Assembly (NCBI RefSeq): GCF_002812045.1
Contig: NZ_NPEG01000001.1
Span: forward strand, 992,001 to 1,056,000
From: Leptospira haakeii
Lineage (GTDB): Bacteria; Spirochaetota; Leptospiria; Leptospirales; Leptospiraceae
Direction: 5' to 3'
DNA length: 64,000 nt
This document shows, piece by piece, positions 34,556 through 44,830 of this stretch (its first letter is position 1; the number at the start of each line of letters is the position of its first letter). The notes beneath the pieces are model-generated. The model worked only from the letters and a program-made list of their open reading frames with translations, had not been told where the DNA came from and made no database searches. The position numbers and the translations under genes are program-made.

Positions 34556-37500
34556 CTTTTTTCTTCCTGTTTGGATCTGTAGTTTGCGTTCAGCAGAATG
34601 CCGATTTCTTCTTCCTGGAAGTAGGATTTGGTATGCCTTTCGTATAAAGGTTTTCCGATACCCATTCTGATCTCATGGTATCTGTTACGATTCCTGATCT
34701 CTCTTTTTCTTCTCAACTTGAGATAAGTTTCTCTTTGTTCTAGAGTTAGAGCCGCTAAGAAATAATCGGAATGAACGAAAAGGCAAAGAGCTCCCACATG
34801 TCCGAAACCTAAAGTGGTCAACATTCCAGCCTTAATATTATGTTTACCGAATGGAATACTTTCGTCCGTAAAAGTGACGAACTGATAATCATTCATGTCA
34901 GGATCGACTTCTTCTAGGTTTCGATTTCCGGTTACGATACCTTCTTCCAAAGTTTGTAATATTCCGATGGTCTGCCATGCCGCAGCTCCACCTTTGGAAT
35001 GCCCGGTAAGTGATTTTTGAGAAACTACTGGCAGTAGGTTTCCTGGAGTTCTTCCGAGCTTAGATAATAAATTATACAAAAGTTTGTTTTCATTCTTATC
35101 GTTTGCTTTTGTAGAGGTATCGTGTTTGTAGGCGACACCTATATCGTCTGCAGTGAGTCCGAAAACGGATAACGCGTTCCTCAGCGGAGACTTTTCTTTT
35201 TCCGATTCAGCCCCTAAAGATAAAAGTCCAAGCCCAGGTGCGGGAATAGAAGCTTGGATACCGTCTGTTTTGGAACCCGCATAAGCTAAAATCCCATAAA
35301 CAGGAAGTCCTGCTTCGAGAGCCAAGTCTGCCCTTGCAAGTAGAACAACTCCTCCACCTTGTGCTTCTACGAATCCTCCTCTTCGGATATCATTGGGGCG
35401 GCACATTCCTTTAGGGTCGATTCCTTGTTCCAACATTTCCACACTGCTTGCGGTCGCTTGCATGTCCCCGAATCCGACCAAACTTTCCATTGCAAAATCA
35501 TCGAAGGCACCTGCTAACATAAAGCCTGCTTTTCCTTCTTTGATCAAACTCGCTGCCATCTCCAAAGAAATTCCCGCAGTGGCACAAGCAGCTACGGGGG
35601 TTTGGACAGGACCGTAACCGCCTACATAAGAGGTGAGTGCCCATGCTGTGGTAACGTTGATCAATGACTCTTGTAACGCGTCATGCTGTCTTTCTTTTCC
35701 AAGCAAGAAGTCATGGAACATTCTTTTGAGTTTGCCCATTCCTCCCATACCTGAACCGACTGTAGAACCTACCAATCCTGGATGTAGGAATCTATACAAT
35801 TCCATCGGCTCCATTCCGGAGCGTAAGAATGCTTCGCATGTGCAGTATAGATTATAAACTGTGATAGGATCTACTTGAGTAGTTAGATCTTTTGTTAATC
35901 CGTATTTTGCCGGATCCCAACCTTTAGGGATCTGTCCTGCAACTTTCCTATTGAAGTCGGAAGCTTTTCTGGCTTTGATAGTGCTTCCTTTTTTCCTTCT
36001 CACGAACCATTTGTCTTTTTCTGAATCATGGTAGATCTCAGTTGCTTCCGGCTCAGCATTTTTAAATTCTTCAGCTTCTTTTGAGTTAGAAACAGGAATG
36101 AAGAAGTCCTCTTCCAATACTACATCCACGAAGGAGAATAACGTGGACGGATCGAAGCCTACCGACTCTTTATCTATGATCCTGATCCCAGTATGGGCTA
36201 AGATCTTTTCTTCGTATTTGGATTTGATTTCCCATTCTGCGACCGCTTCTCCAGTTTCGGAATCAGTCCAACTTCTTCCCTTATCCGCAGCTTGGTATTT
36301 AATAAAACCCATCATCCAAGAGAGTTCGAGTGCGGCCTCTAAGGAGAGTGTTCCTGACTTTTCTAATTCCCATCGTGTCATGGAACTTCCTGCAGGCCCG
36401 AGTTCCGCAAAACCGACGACGCAAATAGTTTGAGACAGATCTAATTCTTTTAAATGTCCTATCTCATTCAGTTTCGCTTGAGAAGGGATAGAAGGATATC
36501 TATACACTTCCTTCGGTAAGTATTCTCTTGTAATAGTTTCCTGTTTTTCTAATATAATTTTACTCTTAAGAGTGAAAGTTTCCTTTTTAATCTTTGACTC
36601 TAAAAGAATATCCGCACGTATTTTTCCTAAAGTTTTTCCTAGATCATTCTGAGAATCCAAACCGCCTGTGAAATTTGCCTTAGTGATCTGTTCGGAAGAA
36701 TGGAATACGCAAGTATGGATCAAATTTCCTAAAAGAAGTCCCATCTCTCTTCGAGAGAATGTGAGCACTCCTGATTTTTCTTCCAATGCTTGGGCAACAA
36801 GATCGTTTGCCTCCATAAGGCCCGTTCCTCGAACCCAACCGATCACACAACCATGGATTCTTGTATGTTTCCCCCAATCATCTTCTTCCGAAAACTTTTT
36901 ACGAAACAAGGTTTCGAGACCCAATTTGGTTTCCGCATACATCCCATCTCTTCCAAAGATACCGTGATTCGGTGAAAGAGGTAAGATTACATGAAGTGGA
37001 GAAGTTTCCGTAGGTGTGTTTTTCGTTCTTCCAAGAGTGCCTATCAGCTTTTCCACTCCAAGCAGCATGACTCTCAAAGATGTTAAAGAAGAATCATCTA
37101 ACTGTGATCCGGTATTTTCTTCTCCGACTGCGCCGAAAGGAATTAAGACATCCGGTTCCCAATCTTTTTGGACCAACCATTCCAATAATAGGTGTATATC
37201 TTCGAAAGATCCCTGAGAAAATGGAACTAAAGAAAGTGACGCACCTTTTGCTCCGTACTTTTGGAATATTCTCTTATAAAACTTAACTTTTTCGGAAGAA
37301 TATGAAGTTGTCGTTAAGATGATATCCGCTCCACCTGCAAGTAGAACAAACACTGTCTCTAATGCGATTGAGTTTGGTCCTCCGCCTGTTACTAAAACTT
37401 TCAGACCCGCAAAAGAAATTCCTTCATTAGAAGAACTTGTAACGGAGTTTAGGATAGCCTCTGTCTCTTTTTGATTCTTTGTCCAGCTTCCTCCTTGGTC

Positions 37501-40500
37501 CTTGCTTGTTCCGATTGATATTTTGCCTTGGAAGAATTCCTTTAATTTAGTAGAATATTCAACTTCTTTAAAGTTTAGATTACCTTCTTCGGAGATCTCT
37601 AATTTAGGACGTAATACGGAGTTTTCTGCATGAAAGATCGGTTTTTTATTTTGATCCCAGTTTGAAGAAAGTGATCTTAAATATTCTCTTTTAATTTCTA
37701 AACTTTTCTTTTCTTCCGGGAATTGAGTCTGGTCTTTCTGTAGAATTTGATCCCAATATTTTAAGACTTGAGAAAGCAAAGGACTGGCATGATTTGCAAA
37801 ATATTTTTCTTCTTCTGAACTGAATACGGTTGAAGCCCCAGACCTGATCTTTGTGAGGCTTTGCAGTAGTTTTTTCTTTGCCCATTGTTCCGAGTTGGAA
37901 AAACGAACGATCTTCTTTTCTTCAAATAAAGAAGAAGGAGCGGATTCTGCTTGGATCTTTTGCCTTGCTTCTTGAAGGGCATGCAGGTCTTTTATTAGGA
38001 ATTCTGCAAATGGATCTTCACCTAAAAGTCTAGATTGGAAATTCTTAATTGCCTTTCCAAAAATCCCTTCCGCTCCGAAATACTTTCTTTCCAGTTCTTC
38101 TAAAGCAGCAGCATCTACTTTTGCTCCGGTGCCTGATCCCGAACTGTTCGCGGAAAGTTTTCCGATCCGTATTCCTTTGGATTGAGCAAATAGATCTACT
38201 GCTTTATCCAACCATTTAGTAGCGTCTTTTGAATTTCCGATCCGAGAGTTTATCGCGATGGAGCTCAAAGCTCCTTTTCGTAATGAATCTCCTTCTCTTA
38301 CGTATAAAGGAAGAAAGATACTGACTGCAAAAATCCCGGAAGCACTCAAACCTCTTTCTTCTTTTAGATATTTAAAAATTTCCGTTCTCCCGAAATCAGG
38401 CGGGAAAAATTTCTTCAAAGTTTCTTCAAAAGAAGTTCGTAAATAAGGTCCTGGTTGTGTGTATGCGGATTGTTCTTCTAAGGATTTTACCAGATCCTTT
38501 AAGGATTTTTCATGAGCTCCGTCTAAACTTGTCGTTTTGAATTCTGCTCCTAGATCCGCCATCACCTGATTTCTTTTGGAAGAGTTTCCTCCAAATAGAG
38601 TGTCTATATTTTCATCTTCCGAAATCTCTTCCGGTCGAATCCCTGCTTTCAGAGATAGTAATACGAATAATGCATCCTTCTTCGTAAGATTTACAGATGC
38701 CTCTTCTCCGCCGAATTGTTGTGATTCTTGAACGGTTTCTTGGATTTGTACAGGCACCGTTTTGGTATCCAATTTTGTAATTGGGACTTCTGCCACAATC
38801 GGTTCTGGAATTTCTTTAAGTTTTGAAAACTCAGCAGTTTCACAATCTTCTAATTCTGAGAAGACCACATTTCGATTTTCTTCTATATGCAGAATTTCGA
38901 AAGAAGAAGGATCCGAAACTTCTCTTAGAGTTTGCCTTGCCATTCCCGCAAGATCTCCTCTGGCGCCAAGGTCGATCAATCTTCGAACTTTCAGATCTTG
39001 GAAAAATTGATCCTGGGTTTTGATCCATTGTACGGGCATTGCAAATTGGTAAGCAAGTAGCTCGATTAGCAGAATTCTTCTGAGTTCTTTATTAGAAAGG
39101 TCCTGGTTTTCTTTCAGGATCTTTTCTAAGATCGGGCTTCCTGAAACTTCCCAAACGTATTTTATAAATTCCTTATTGATGGAGAACGGTTTTGCTACTA
39201 GATTAGGTATATATTTTCCATCTAATTCCTCGAAACCGGATATTTGAGGAACATTCGCCTCCAGAGTTTTTCTGAACTCTGCGACTCCGTTTACCAAAAC
39301 TCTGGAGTGAAAAGGGACATCTATTCCTTCTAAACGTATTGTAGTCTTTTTTCCTCTTACGATTTCTTTAAAACGATTCTCCATTTCGGTAAGAGCCTTC
39401 AGATCTCCCGTCACAGAGTATTGTTTATCTCGAATATTTAGGTTAACGACTTCTAAAGGAAGATTGGTCTCTTCCTTGATCTGTGCTACAACTTTTAAAA
39501 TGGTTTCTTCATCCAAACCTACATGGCGATTTCCTAATACTACGCTCATCCCGAAGGGACTTCTTCCTTCCTTGTCCCTTGGAACAAGGCTTTGCATAGT
39601 AAGTCCTCTTCCATATACGATACGAATTACATTCTCTAATCCCAGGAATCCCCTGGCAGATAAAGCGGAGAATTCTCCGAGAGAATGTCCTGCAAATGGA
39701 GCTTCTGAATCTAGAAACCCTCTTTCTTTTAGGATCTCCCAATCAGCCATAGACTTGGTAACCAAAGCTACTTGTGTAAATTGAGTGAGATGAAGAACAC
39801 CTTTAGGATGGTTCCAAACTGTTTTTCCAACTTTTAATGAAGTAGGATTGTCCTGTACGATTTTTAAAAGAGAGAAGCCTAATTCATCTCTTGTAGTGTT
39901 TTCCGCTCTTTGCCAAACATTTTTAGCTTCCGGGAACTCATCTCTAAGTTTCATTCCCATTGCTTGGGATTGAGAACCTTGGCCAGTGAATACATAACCT
40001 GTTTTTTTAGGGGAAACAATTGCTTTCGCACTTAACTTTCTTTCTCCATTTCTATTTTCCAAGCTGACCGATAAAATTTGGGATCCTTTCTTTTGGGAAA
40101 CATGGACTGCCTCTAGAAGTAGCTCTTCTCCCAAATATACAGGAGCCTCGAATGTTTCTTCGAAGGAGGATAACCTTGATGGGTCTCCTTGGCATACATC
40201 CATTACGATTTGTTTAATTACTCTAGAAGAAGTCCAAAGCCCATGAACAATTCTGTCCCTCCAGCCTGCATATTTTGCAAAATCAATATCTGTATGGATT
40301 GGATTTGTATCACCGGAAGCAGCAGAATATTCGCTCATATTGGAAGGAGCATAAAAAGTTTCCGATATAACTTTATAAGATTTTGTAAGTGGAGTTTCAG
40401 AATCCGCTTCCGTTAGATTAGAGAAGAATCGATCAAAGGACGTTGGAGTTCCTACAGTGGTTTTTTCTTCTAATTTGAATTTTCCCCATTCTTCGGAATG

Positions 40501-43500
40501 AGAGCCTGAAATTTTTTCAATCTTACCTTCGATTGTATGAAGTTCCTTGTTCGAGCCCAAAGAAAGAACGAGACGATTTCTTGAAGTGAATTTTAATTTA
40601 GACCCGACTGAGCTTGTTTCTTTGTTTTCATTTTTATAAATCCACGGAATAGAATTCAAAATATTGGATTCTGCTTCAGATTTGATCAGAATACTTTTTT
40701 CTAAAGGTAAAGAGTCGAATTCTTCGAATTTGGAATAAACATCTCGGATCAAAAATCCGGTTTGGAAAGAACAGATCTTCTTTCCTTCTTTAGAAATTTC
40801 TCCCAAGATTTGGATTTCTTGTCCCGAACCTAATTTATGAACTTTGGCAAGCCTGGCTTTAGATCTTAATTTATCTCCTGGAACTAGATCATTTATTTCT
40901 TTCTCCCATTGGAAATTTTGAGAGAAGTGTAAAAGTCTAAATAGATTCTTATTTTCTAACGTAAATAAAGGAGAAAGAAGAACCTTCCAAGCGAAAGCAG
41001 TGCTCATTCCGAGTGGAGGATTTGGATCGGATTTTAAATCTGCCCTTCTTAATTCTCCGATTGCTTTTCTGAAATTTAAAATAGATTCCTTATCAATTAT
41101 AATCTCGGATTCTAATTCTTGTGAAATATGCCTGGAAGAATTCAGATCTATGTTTTGATCTAACCCCCATGTTTTCAAATAGAGGTCGAGGCCGGATTTT
41201 TCTCTAAAGGCAAGATCTTCTTCAATGAATGTTCCTGAAACTTTTCCTGCACTAAACTTTCTTTGAAATGGGATAGCGATCCCATCTTTCGGATCGTAGA
41301 AGAATAGTTTTAACTCAGCGGAATCCTTTTCTGAAAGTTTTAATTCTACTTTTAGTTTGTTTTCTTCCCATACTTGGATCAGTAATAATTCTTCCGAGCT
41401 ACTCGTTTCCCAGATAAATTTTCTGCCGATTCTTGGCTCAAAGAATAGTTTTAGATCGGATGTAGTCTGTCCAATTTTAGGCGATTTTAATACAGCAGTC
41501 AGGAACCCTTTTCCTAATTCGGCTAAACGGATGATCCAATCATTTGAATTTATATCGAGGTTTTCGATTATAGAGATCGAGTTATTTTGAATTTGCTCTT
41601 CCGGAAATAAGTTCGGGAGACTCTTTGTTTGAGTATCCGAATTGAACAATTCTTCCCAATAAATTTTTTTAGGTGTAGAATTCTCTAAACTTACTTGCAG
41701 GAAGTTTTGGAAAATAGAAGAGACCGGTTCGTTCGCCTTATAAATTCCTTTGATAGCTTTTGGGCCAGGGATCCAAGCGCAAGAATCAGGTTCTATATCT
41801 ACGCAATGAGAATACCAAAGAGAATCTGAGCGGATCCATTTTACTAAGTCTTCATCAATGACCGGTATAAAGTTTACAGGTTTACCTGGTCTTTTGCAAA
41901 CATCAAAGAAGAAGATTATATCTTCCGGTAAAATTAGAATGGTTTCTGCATTTTTATATCTGCCTTTCCATTCGTTAAGAAAAACATTCTGATCAAAGTC
42001 CGAACTTATTTTTTCCAGTATAGAATTTTGGTCGGACGGTTCTGAGATTCGAGCTTCAAATCTTTGTACTAATTCTATAAACCTATTTCTGAAACTTCTA
42101 TCTATAAAAGGATGATCCGGCCAATTCTCTTCGGGAGAAATTAATCTTTGTCCAGGACAAGTTAATTCTAAATATCTAGAGAGAATTTGAGTATAACTCA
42201 TTTCTTCCAGATCGCCGAAATAAGGTTTAGCAGTAGAATTGATCAGGGTAATTAATTCTTTCTTTTTAGCTAGAACTGCTTTTTTAGCTTCTTCTGTTTC
42301 TTTTCCTTTTGTAAGTTCTTCTGCAAGAGAGGAAAGTTTGGTCCAAGTATTTTCTGCGTAATAAATATCTGCACCGAGTCCGGATCTTCCTGAGATCACT
42401 CCACCTGCGTTCTTTCCTTCTTGAGTCGTTTTCCAATTTTCAGACCCTGAAATCTCTACTAAGGCTTGTTTAATTTTTTCTGATGTAGCACATTCTTTGG
42501 CAGCCATGAGTCTGGTTCCTAAGAATACTGCGTCTACCGGCATCGGATTTTTTCCTGCCCAAGTTCCGAATAACCAAGACTTGGAATCTTGAGGTTCTGC
42601 AATTCCTCCACCAACTGCCAAGATGATATTCTTAGAATCTCTAATCTCGCTATAGGTAGAGCGAACTAGTTCCTCTAAATCTTCCCAGCTATGATGTCCT
42701 CCTGCAGCTCCACCTTCAATTTGCATAAGGATTTTTGAATCTGGTATTTGTTTCGCGATGGAGATAACTTGTCTGATCTGTTTTTGGGTTCCCGGCTTGA
42801 ATGAATTCAACCAAATTCCATGAGCTTCAAAATCTTTTAATATTCGAATTGCTTCTTCTGTTTCCGGGATACCTGCCGAAATGGTGACCCCTTCAATGGG
42901 AGCACCTTCACTTTTGAGCTTTTTAACTAATGGAACTTGTAGATTCCATAAATAAGCATCTAAGTATAAAAGGTTTATTATTATACCTATTCCAGGAGGT
43001 AATTCTTTTTGAAAGACTTCCATCCTTTTTCGGAATAGCTCTTCAGTGACTTGTCCACCGCCTGCCCATTCTACCAAGTATCCTTCCTTTGCAGCGGCGA
43101 TAACTATTCCAGGTTCAACGGTAGAAGGAGTCATACCTCCTCCGAAGATAGGAGCTCTTCCTGTCCAAACGGAATAATTATTTTTTAAGAAAACTTTTCC
43201 ATTCGGAAGTTCCACCGTTTCTGGTCGGAACTCTTTCCATGATTTAGGAAATTCTAAATTAGTCTCTTTGGTAAAAGATCTGTAAGATTCCGATTTGCTT
43301 AGATTTCGAACGAGATAGGATTTACCTTTTAAGATGGGAGAAGATAATTTTTCAGCGTCTACTCCCGGTCCGAAAGAAATCAGTAATACTTTACTTTCTT
43401 CCTTTTCTAGACTTCCTAAGCAGATTTCCCAATCTAAAGTTTCTGCCACAGCCATTCTAGATAATGCGAGTGCAAGATCGGATTCGGTCCTGAGATCTCT

Positions 43501-44460
43501 TCCGTCTCTTGTATCGTATAGAGGAATTTTTAGATCGGATTGTTTAGGATTGAATCCGATTCTTTTGACATCCTCTTCCAAAAGTACAGGTACTCTTCTT
43601 AATAGGGGACTATGAAATGGAGCGGAAATTTTAAGAAACGTCCAAGATTCCAGATTGGGAAAACTATCGTTCGCAAGAGAAGTTCTGAATTCCAACAAAG
43701 ACTCTGGAGATCCGCAAAGAACTCGTGCCTTCGGACCATTCTTTAAACCTAAATATACCGTATCTTCGGAACTTCTCTGTGCATTAAATTTTTCTAATTC
43801 TTCCGTTAATAAAGGATCGTTTTCCGATTTTAAAGCCGCCATAGGAGAGGCGATCTCATCCGATTTCAAAAGTTTCTTAGCAGAGACATCCAATTCTAAA
43901 ATTGGAAATTCTTCTTGGACTCGAATTCCTAAGCTAATTAGGTTTCTAAGTATCAGAGATAGGTTTTTTAAGAATGCGGGTTTATCAGGAGAAGAAGATA
44001 ATAAGAATCCCGCATATACACCCTGGGAATGGCCAAATATACCTGAAGTCTCGTTGAATAGTGTCTCCCAATTAGATTCGTCCTGAAGAACTCTATATAA
44101 GGCGGAAGCTTGGGCTAAGAAGATAAGAGGAATACTATAGGAACAATTCTTTAAGATAGAATGATCTGGGGTTAATTCAGGTTGATCCAACCAATCTTTT
44201 AATTGAAAACCCAACGGCAATGTTTCTATAAGTCTGTCTTTATGGGTTGCCTTACATTCTTCTTCGATAGAAGAAAAGACAGTTTGCCAAAACTCTGAAT
44301 GGGAATGACCTTCTTCATAGAAAGAACGTAGTTCAGGTATAGGATCTATACCTTGCCCGCCGAAGGTTACGAATATTTTTGCAGATTGAGCGGAAAGATT
44401 TTTAAAGATAGTTGATACTTGTTCAGAAGACAAAGCTCCGCTTGAATAATTCGTTTTCAT
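34552..44460 (-). CDS. Type I fatty acid synthase, fungal/mycobacterial FAS-I architecture
   Basis: A 3302-aa multienzyme read as one uninterrupted frame. Domains in order: acyltransferase (about 25-400, GHSQG, Ser145); FMN-dependent enoyl reductase (425-700, IEGGAAGGHHSW); two-hotdog dehydratase (about 1120-1480, GDTNPIHTD with Asp1384/His1389); malonyl/palmitoyl transferase (1487-1850, GHSLG, Ser1593); ACP (about 1920-2000, LFGGNSSKRNQ, probable pantetheine Ser1960); ketoreductase (2350-2600, VTGGG and Tyr2508-x3-Lys2512); ketosynthase (2850-3235, Cys2959, His3113, His3154). This is the order of actinobacterial FAS-I and of fungal beta+alpha joined. There is no PPT domain; acpS follows at once. 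All catalytic residues looked for are present. The ATG has GGAAGGG seven bases before it. A polyketide or PUFA synthase is excluded by the order. Confidence 0.92.
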   Translation of the reverse strand: MKTNYSSGALSSEQVSTIFKNLSAQSAKIFVTFGGQGIDPIPELRSFYEEGHSHSEFWQTVFSSIEEECKATHKDRLIETLPLGFQLKDWLDQPELTPDHSILKNCSYSIPLIFLAQASALYRVLQDESNWETLFNETSGIFGHSQGVYAGFLLSSSPDKPAFLKNLSLILRNLISLGIRVQEEFPILELDVSAKKLLKSDEIASPMAALKSENDPLLTEELEKFNAQRSSEDTVYLGLKNGPKARVLCGSPESLLEFRTSLANDSFPNLESWTFLKISAPFHSPLLRRVPVLLEEDVKRIGFNPKQSDLKIPLYDTRDGRDLRTESDLALALSRMAVAETLDWEICLGSLEKEESKVLLISFGPGVDAEKLSSPILKGKSYLVRNLSKSESYRSFTKETNLEFPKSWKEFRPETVELPNGKVFLKNNYSVWTGRAPIFGGGMTPSTVEPGIVIAAAKEGYLVEWAGGGQVTEELFRKRMEVFQKELPPGIGIIINLLYLDAYLWNLQVPLVKKLKSEGAPIEGVTISAGIPETEEAIRILKDFEAHGIWLNSFKPGTQKQIRQVISIAKQIPDSKILMQIEGGAAGGHHSWEDLEELVRSTYSEIRDSKNIILAVGGGIAEPQDSKSWLFGTWAGKNPMPVDAVFLGTRLMAAKECATSEKIKQALVEISGSENWKTTQEGKNAGGVISGRSGLGADIYYAENTWTKLSSLAEELTKGKETEEAKKAVLAKKKELITLINSTAKPYFGDLEEMSYTQILSRYLELTCPGQRLISPEENWPDHPFIDRSFRNRFIELVQRFEARISEPSDQNSILEKISSDFDQNVFLNEWKGRYKNAETILILPEDIIFFFDVCKRPGKPVNFIPVIDEDLVKWIRSDSLWYSHCVDIEPDSCAWIPGPKAIKGIYKANEPVSSIFQNFLQVSLENSTPKKIYWEELFNSDTQTKSLPNLFPEEQIQNNSISIIENLDINSNDWIIRLAELGKGFLTAVLKSPKIGQTTSDLKLFFEPRIGRKFIWETSSSEELLLIQVWEENKLKVELKLSEKDSAELKLFFYDPKDGIAIPFQRKFSAGKVSGTFIEEDLAFREKSGLDLYLKTWGLDQNIDLNSSRHISQELESEIIIDKESILNFRKAIGELRRADLKSDPNPPLGMSTAFAWKVLLSPLFTLENKNLFRLLHFSQNFQWEKEINDLVPGDKLRSKARLAKVHKLGSGQEIQILGEISKEGKKICSFQTGFLIRDVYSKFEEFDSLPLEKSILIKSEAESNILNSIPWIYKNENKETSSVGSKLKFTSRNRLVLSLGSNKELHTIEGKIEKISGSHSEEWGKFKLEEKTTVGTPTSFDRFFSNLTEADSETPLTKSYKVISETFYAPSNMSEYSAASGDTNPIHTDIDFAKYAGWRDRIVHGLWTSSRVIKQIVMDVCQGDPSRLSSFEETFEAPVYLGEELLLEAVHVSQKKGSQILSVSLENRNGERKLSAKAIVSPKKTGYVFTGQGSQSQAMGMKLRDEFPEAKNVWQRAENTTRDELGFSLLKIVQDNPTSLKVGKTVWNHPKGVLHLTQFTQVALVTKSMADWEILKERGFLDSEAPFAGHSLGEFSALSARGFLGLENVIRIVYGRGLTMQSLVPRDKEGRSPFGMSVVLGNRHVGLDEETILKVVAQIKEETNLPLEVVNLNIRDKQYSVTGDLKALTEMENRFKEIVRGKKTTIRLEGIDVPFHSRVLVNGVAEFRKTLEANVPQISGFEELDGKYIPNLVAKPFSINKEFIKYVWEVSGSPILEKILKENQDLSNKELRRILLIELLAYQFAMPVQWIKTQDQFFQDLKVRRLIDLGARGDLAGMARQTLREVSDPSSFEILHIEENRNVVFSELEDCETAEFSKLKEIPEPIVAEVPITKLDTKTVPVQIQETVQESQQFGGEEASVNLTKKDALFVLLSLKAGIRPEEISEDENIDTLFGGNSSKRNQVMADLGAEFKTTSLDGAHEKSLKDLVKSLEEQSAYTQPGPYLRTSFEETLKKFFPPDFGRTEIFKYLKEERGLSASGIFAVSIFLPLYVREGDSLRKGALSSIAINSRIGNSKDATKWLDKAVDLFAQSKGIRIGKLSANSSGSGTGAKVDAAALEELERKYFGAEGIFGKAIKNFQSRLLGEDPFAEFLIKDLHALQEARQKIQAESAPSSLFEEKKIVRFSNSEQWAKKKLLQSLTKIRSGASTVFSSEEEKYFANHASPLLSQVLKYWDQILQKDQTQFPEEKKSLEIKREYLRSLSSNWDQNKKPIFHAENSVLRPKLEISEEGNLNFKEVEYSTKLKEFFQGKISIGTSKDQGGSWTKNQKETEAILNSVTSSSNEGISFAGLKVLVTGGGPNSIALETVFVLLAGGADIILTTTSYSSEKVKFYKRIFQKYGAKGASLSLVPFSQGSFEDIHLLLEWLVQKDWEPDVLIPFGAVGEENTGSQLDDSSLTSLRVMLLGVEKLIGTLGRTKNTPTETSPLHVILPLSPNHGIFGRDGMYAETKLGLETLFRKKFSEEDDWGKHTRIHGCVIGWVRGTGLMEANDLVAQALEEKSGVLTFSRREMGLLLGNLIHTCVFHSSEQITKANFTGGLDSQNDLGKTLGKIRADILLESKIKKETFTLKSKIILEKQETITREYLPKEVYRYPSIPSQAKLNEIGHLKELDLSQTICVVGFAELGPAGSSMTRWELEKSGTLSLEAALELSWMMGFIKYQAADKGRSWTDSETGEAVAEWEIKSKYEEKILAHTGIRIIDKESVGFDPSTLFSFVDVVLEEDFFIPVSNSKEAEEFKNAEPEATEIYHDSEKDKWFVRRKKGSTIKARKASDFNRKVAGQIPKGWDPAKYGLTKDLTTQVDPITVYNLYCTCEAFLRSGMEPMELYRFLHPGLVGSTVGSGMGGMGKLKRMFHDFLLGKERQHDALQESLINVTTAWALTSYVGGYGPVQTPVAACATAGISLEMAASLIKEGKAGFMLAGAFDDFAMESLVGFGDMQATASSVEMLEQGIDPKGMCRPNDIRRGGFVEAQGGGVVLLARADLALEAGLPVYGILAYAGSKTDGIQASIPAPGLGLLSLGAESEKEKSPLRNALSVFGLTADDIGVAYKHDTSTKANDKNENKLLYNLLSKLGRTPGNLLPVVSQKSLTGHSKGGAAAWQTIGILQTLEEGIVTGNRNLEEVDPDMNDYQFVTFTDESIPFGKHNIKAGMLTTLGFGHVGALCLFVHSDYFLAALTLEQRETYLKLRRKREIRNRNRYHEIRMGIGKPLYERHTKSYFQEEEIGILLNANYRSKQEEKR

Positions 44461-44830
44461 TTATTGACCCTTCCATTTTTATTTTTTCATTTATAAAGAT
44501 TTCATTTGAAATGGAAGAGTTTACGTTTTGATTTCAAGAAAAAAATTTTTTACGCTTAATAAAATCAAAATCGTAATGTTCGAACGCTGTTCTATAAGAT
44601 GTAACAAATGCTATACATTTCTATTTTCCTATTTTATAATATGAATGTATAATTATTGTGCTGATGAACATTTGTTAGTTAAACAAGTTAGTTAACAATC
44701 GTTCGTTAATTGTGTTTGATCATTGGCTGAGATTTTTTATTTTTGTATATGAAATGTTAAAATAAATGAACGTTTGTTTACATTATATTAATAAAATATA
44801 ATGTAATTTATGAAGGTGGAGAAGGGTTGT
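44461..44830. promoter_or_regulatory. AT-rich divergent control region of the FAS operon and nitrilase gene
   Basis: 370 bases of very AT-rich sequence between divergent genes. They contain several related motifs: GTTCGAAC (44578-44585), TGAACATTTGTT (44665-44676), AACAATCGTTCGTT (44694-44707) and TGAACGTTTGTT (44767-44778). An inverted repeat ATTTCA-TT-TGAAAT lies at 44499-44512, close to the FAS start. The motifs look like half-sites or full sites of one DNA-binding protein. A nitrilase promoter can be proposed (separate entry); none is clear for FAS. Confidence 0.55.
44774..44802 (+). promoter_or_regulatory. Candidate sigma-70 promoter of the nitrilase gene
   Basis: TTGTTT (44774-44779), a 17-base spacer and a perfect TATAAT (44797-44802), with about 28 bases to the start codon. 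The TGAACGTTTGTT motif overlaps the -35 box, where a repressor would block transcription. Confidence 0.5.

Noticed and set aside
34552..44460. Polyketide or polyunsaturated fatty acid synthase
   Set aside because: A FMN-type ER near the N-terminus, single ACP between MPT and KR, and KS at the C-terminus fit FAS-I, not the KS-first order of PKS and PUFA synthases.
34552..44460. Frameshift or assembly joint in the giant FAS gene
   Set aside because: The frame is continuous and every expected catalytic residue was found in order.
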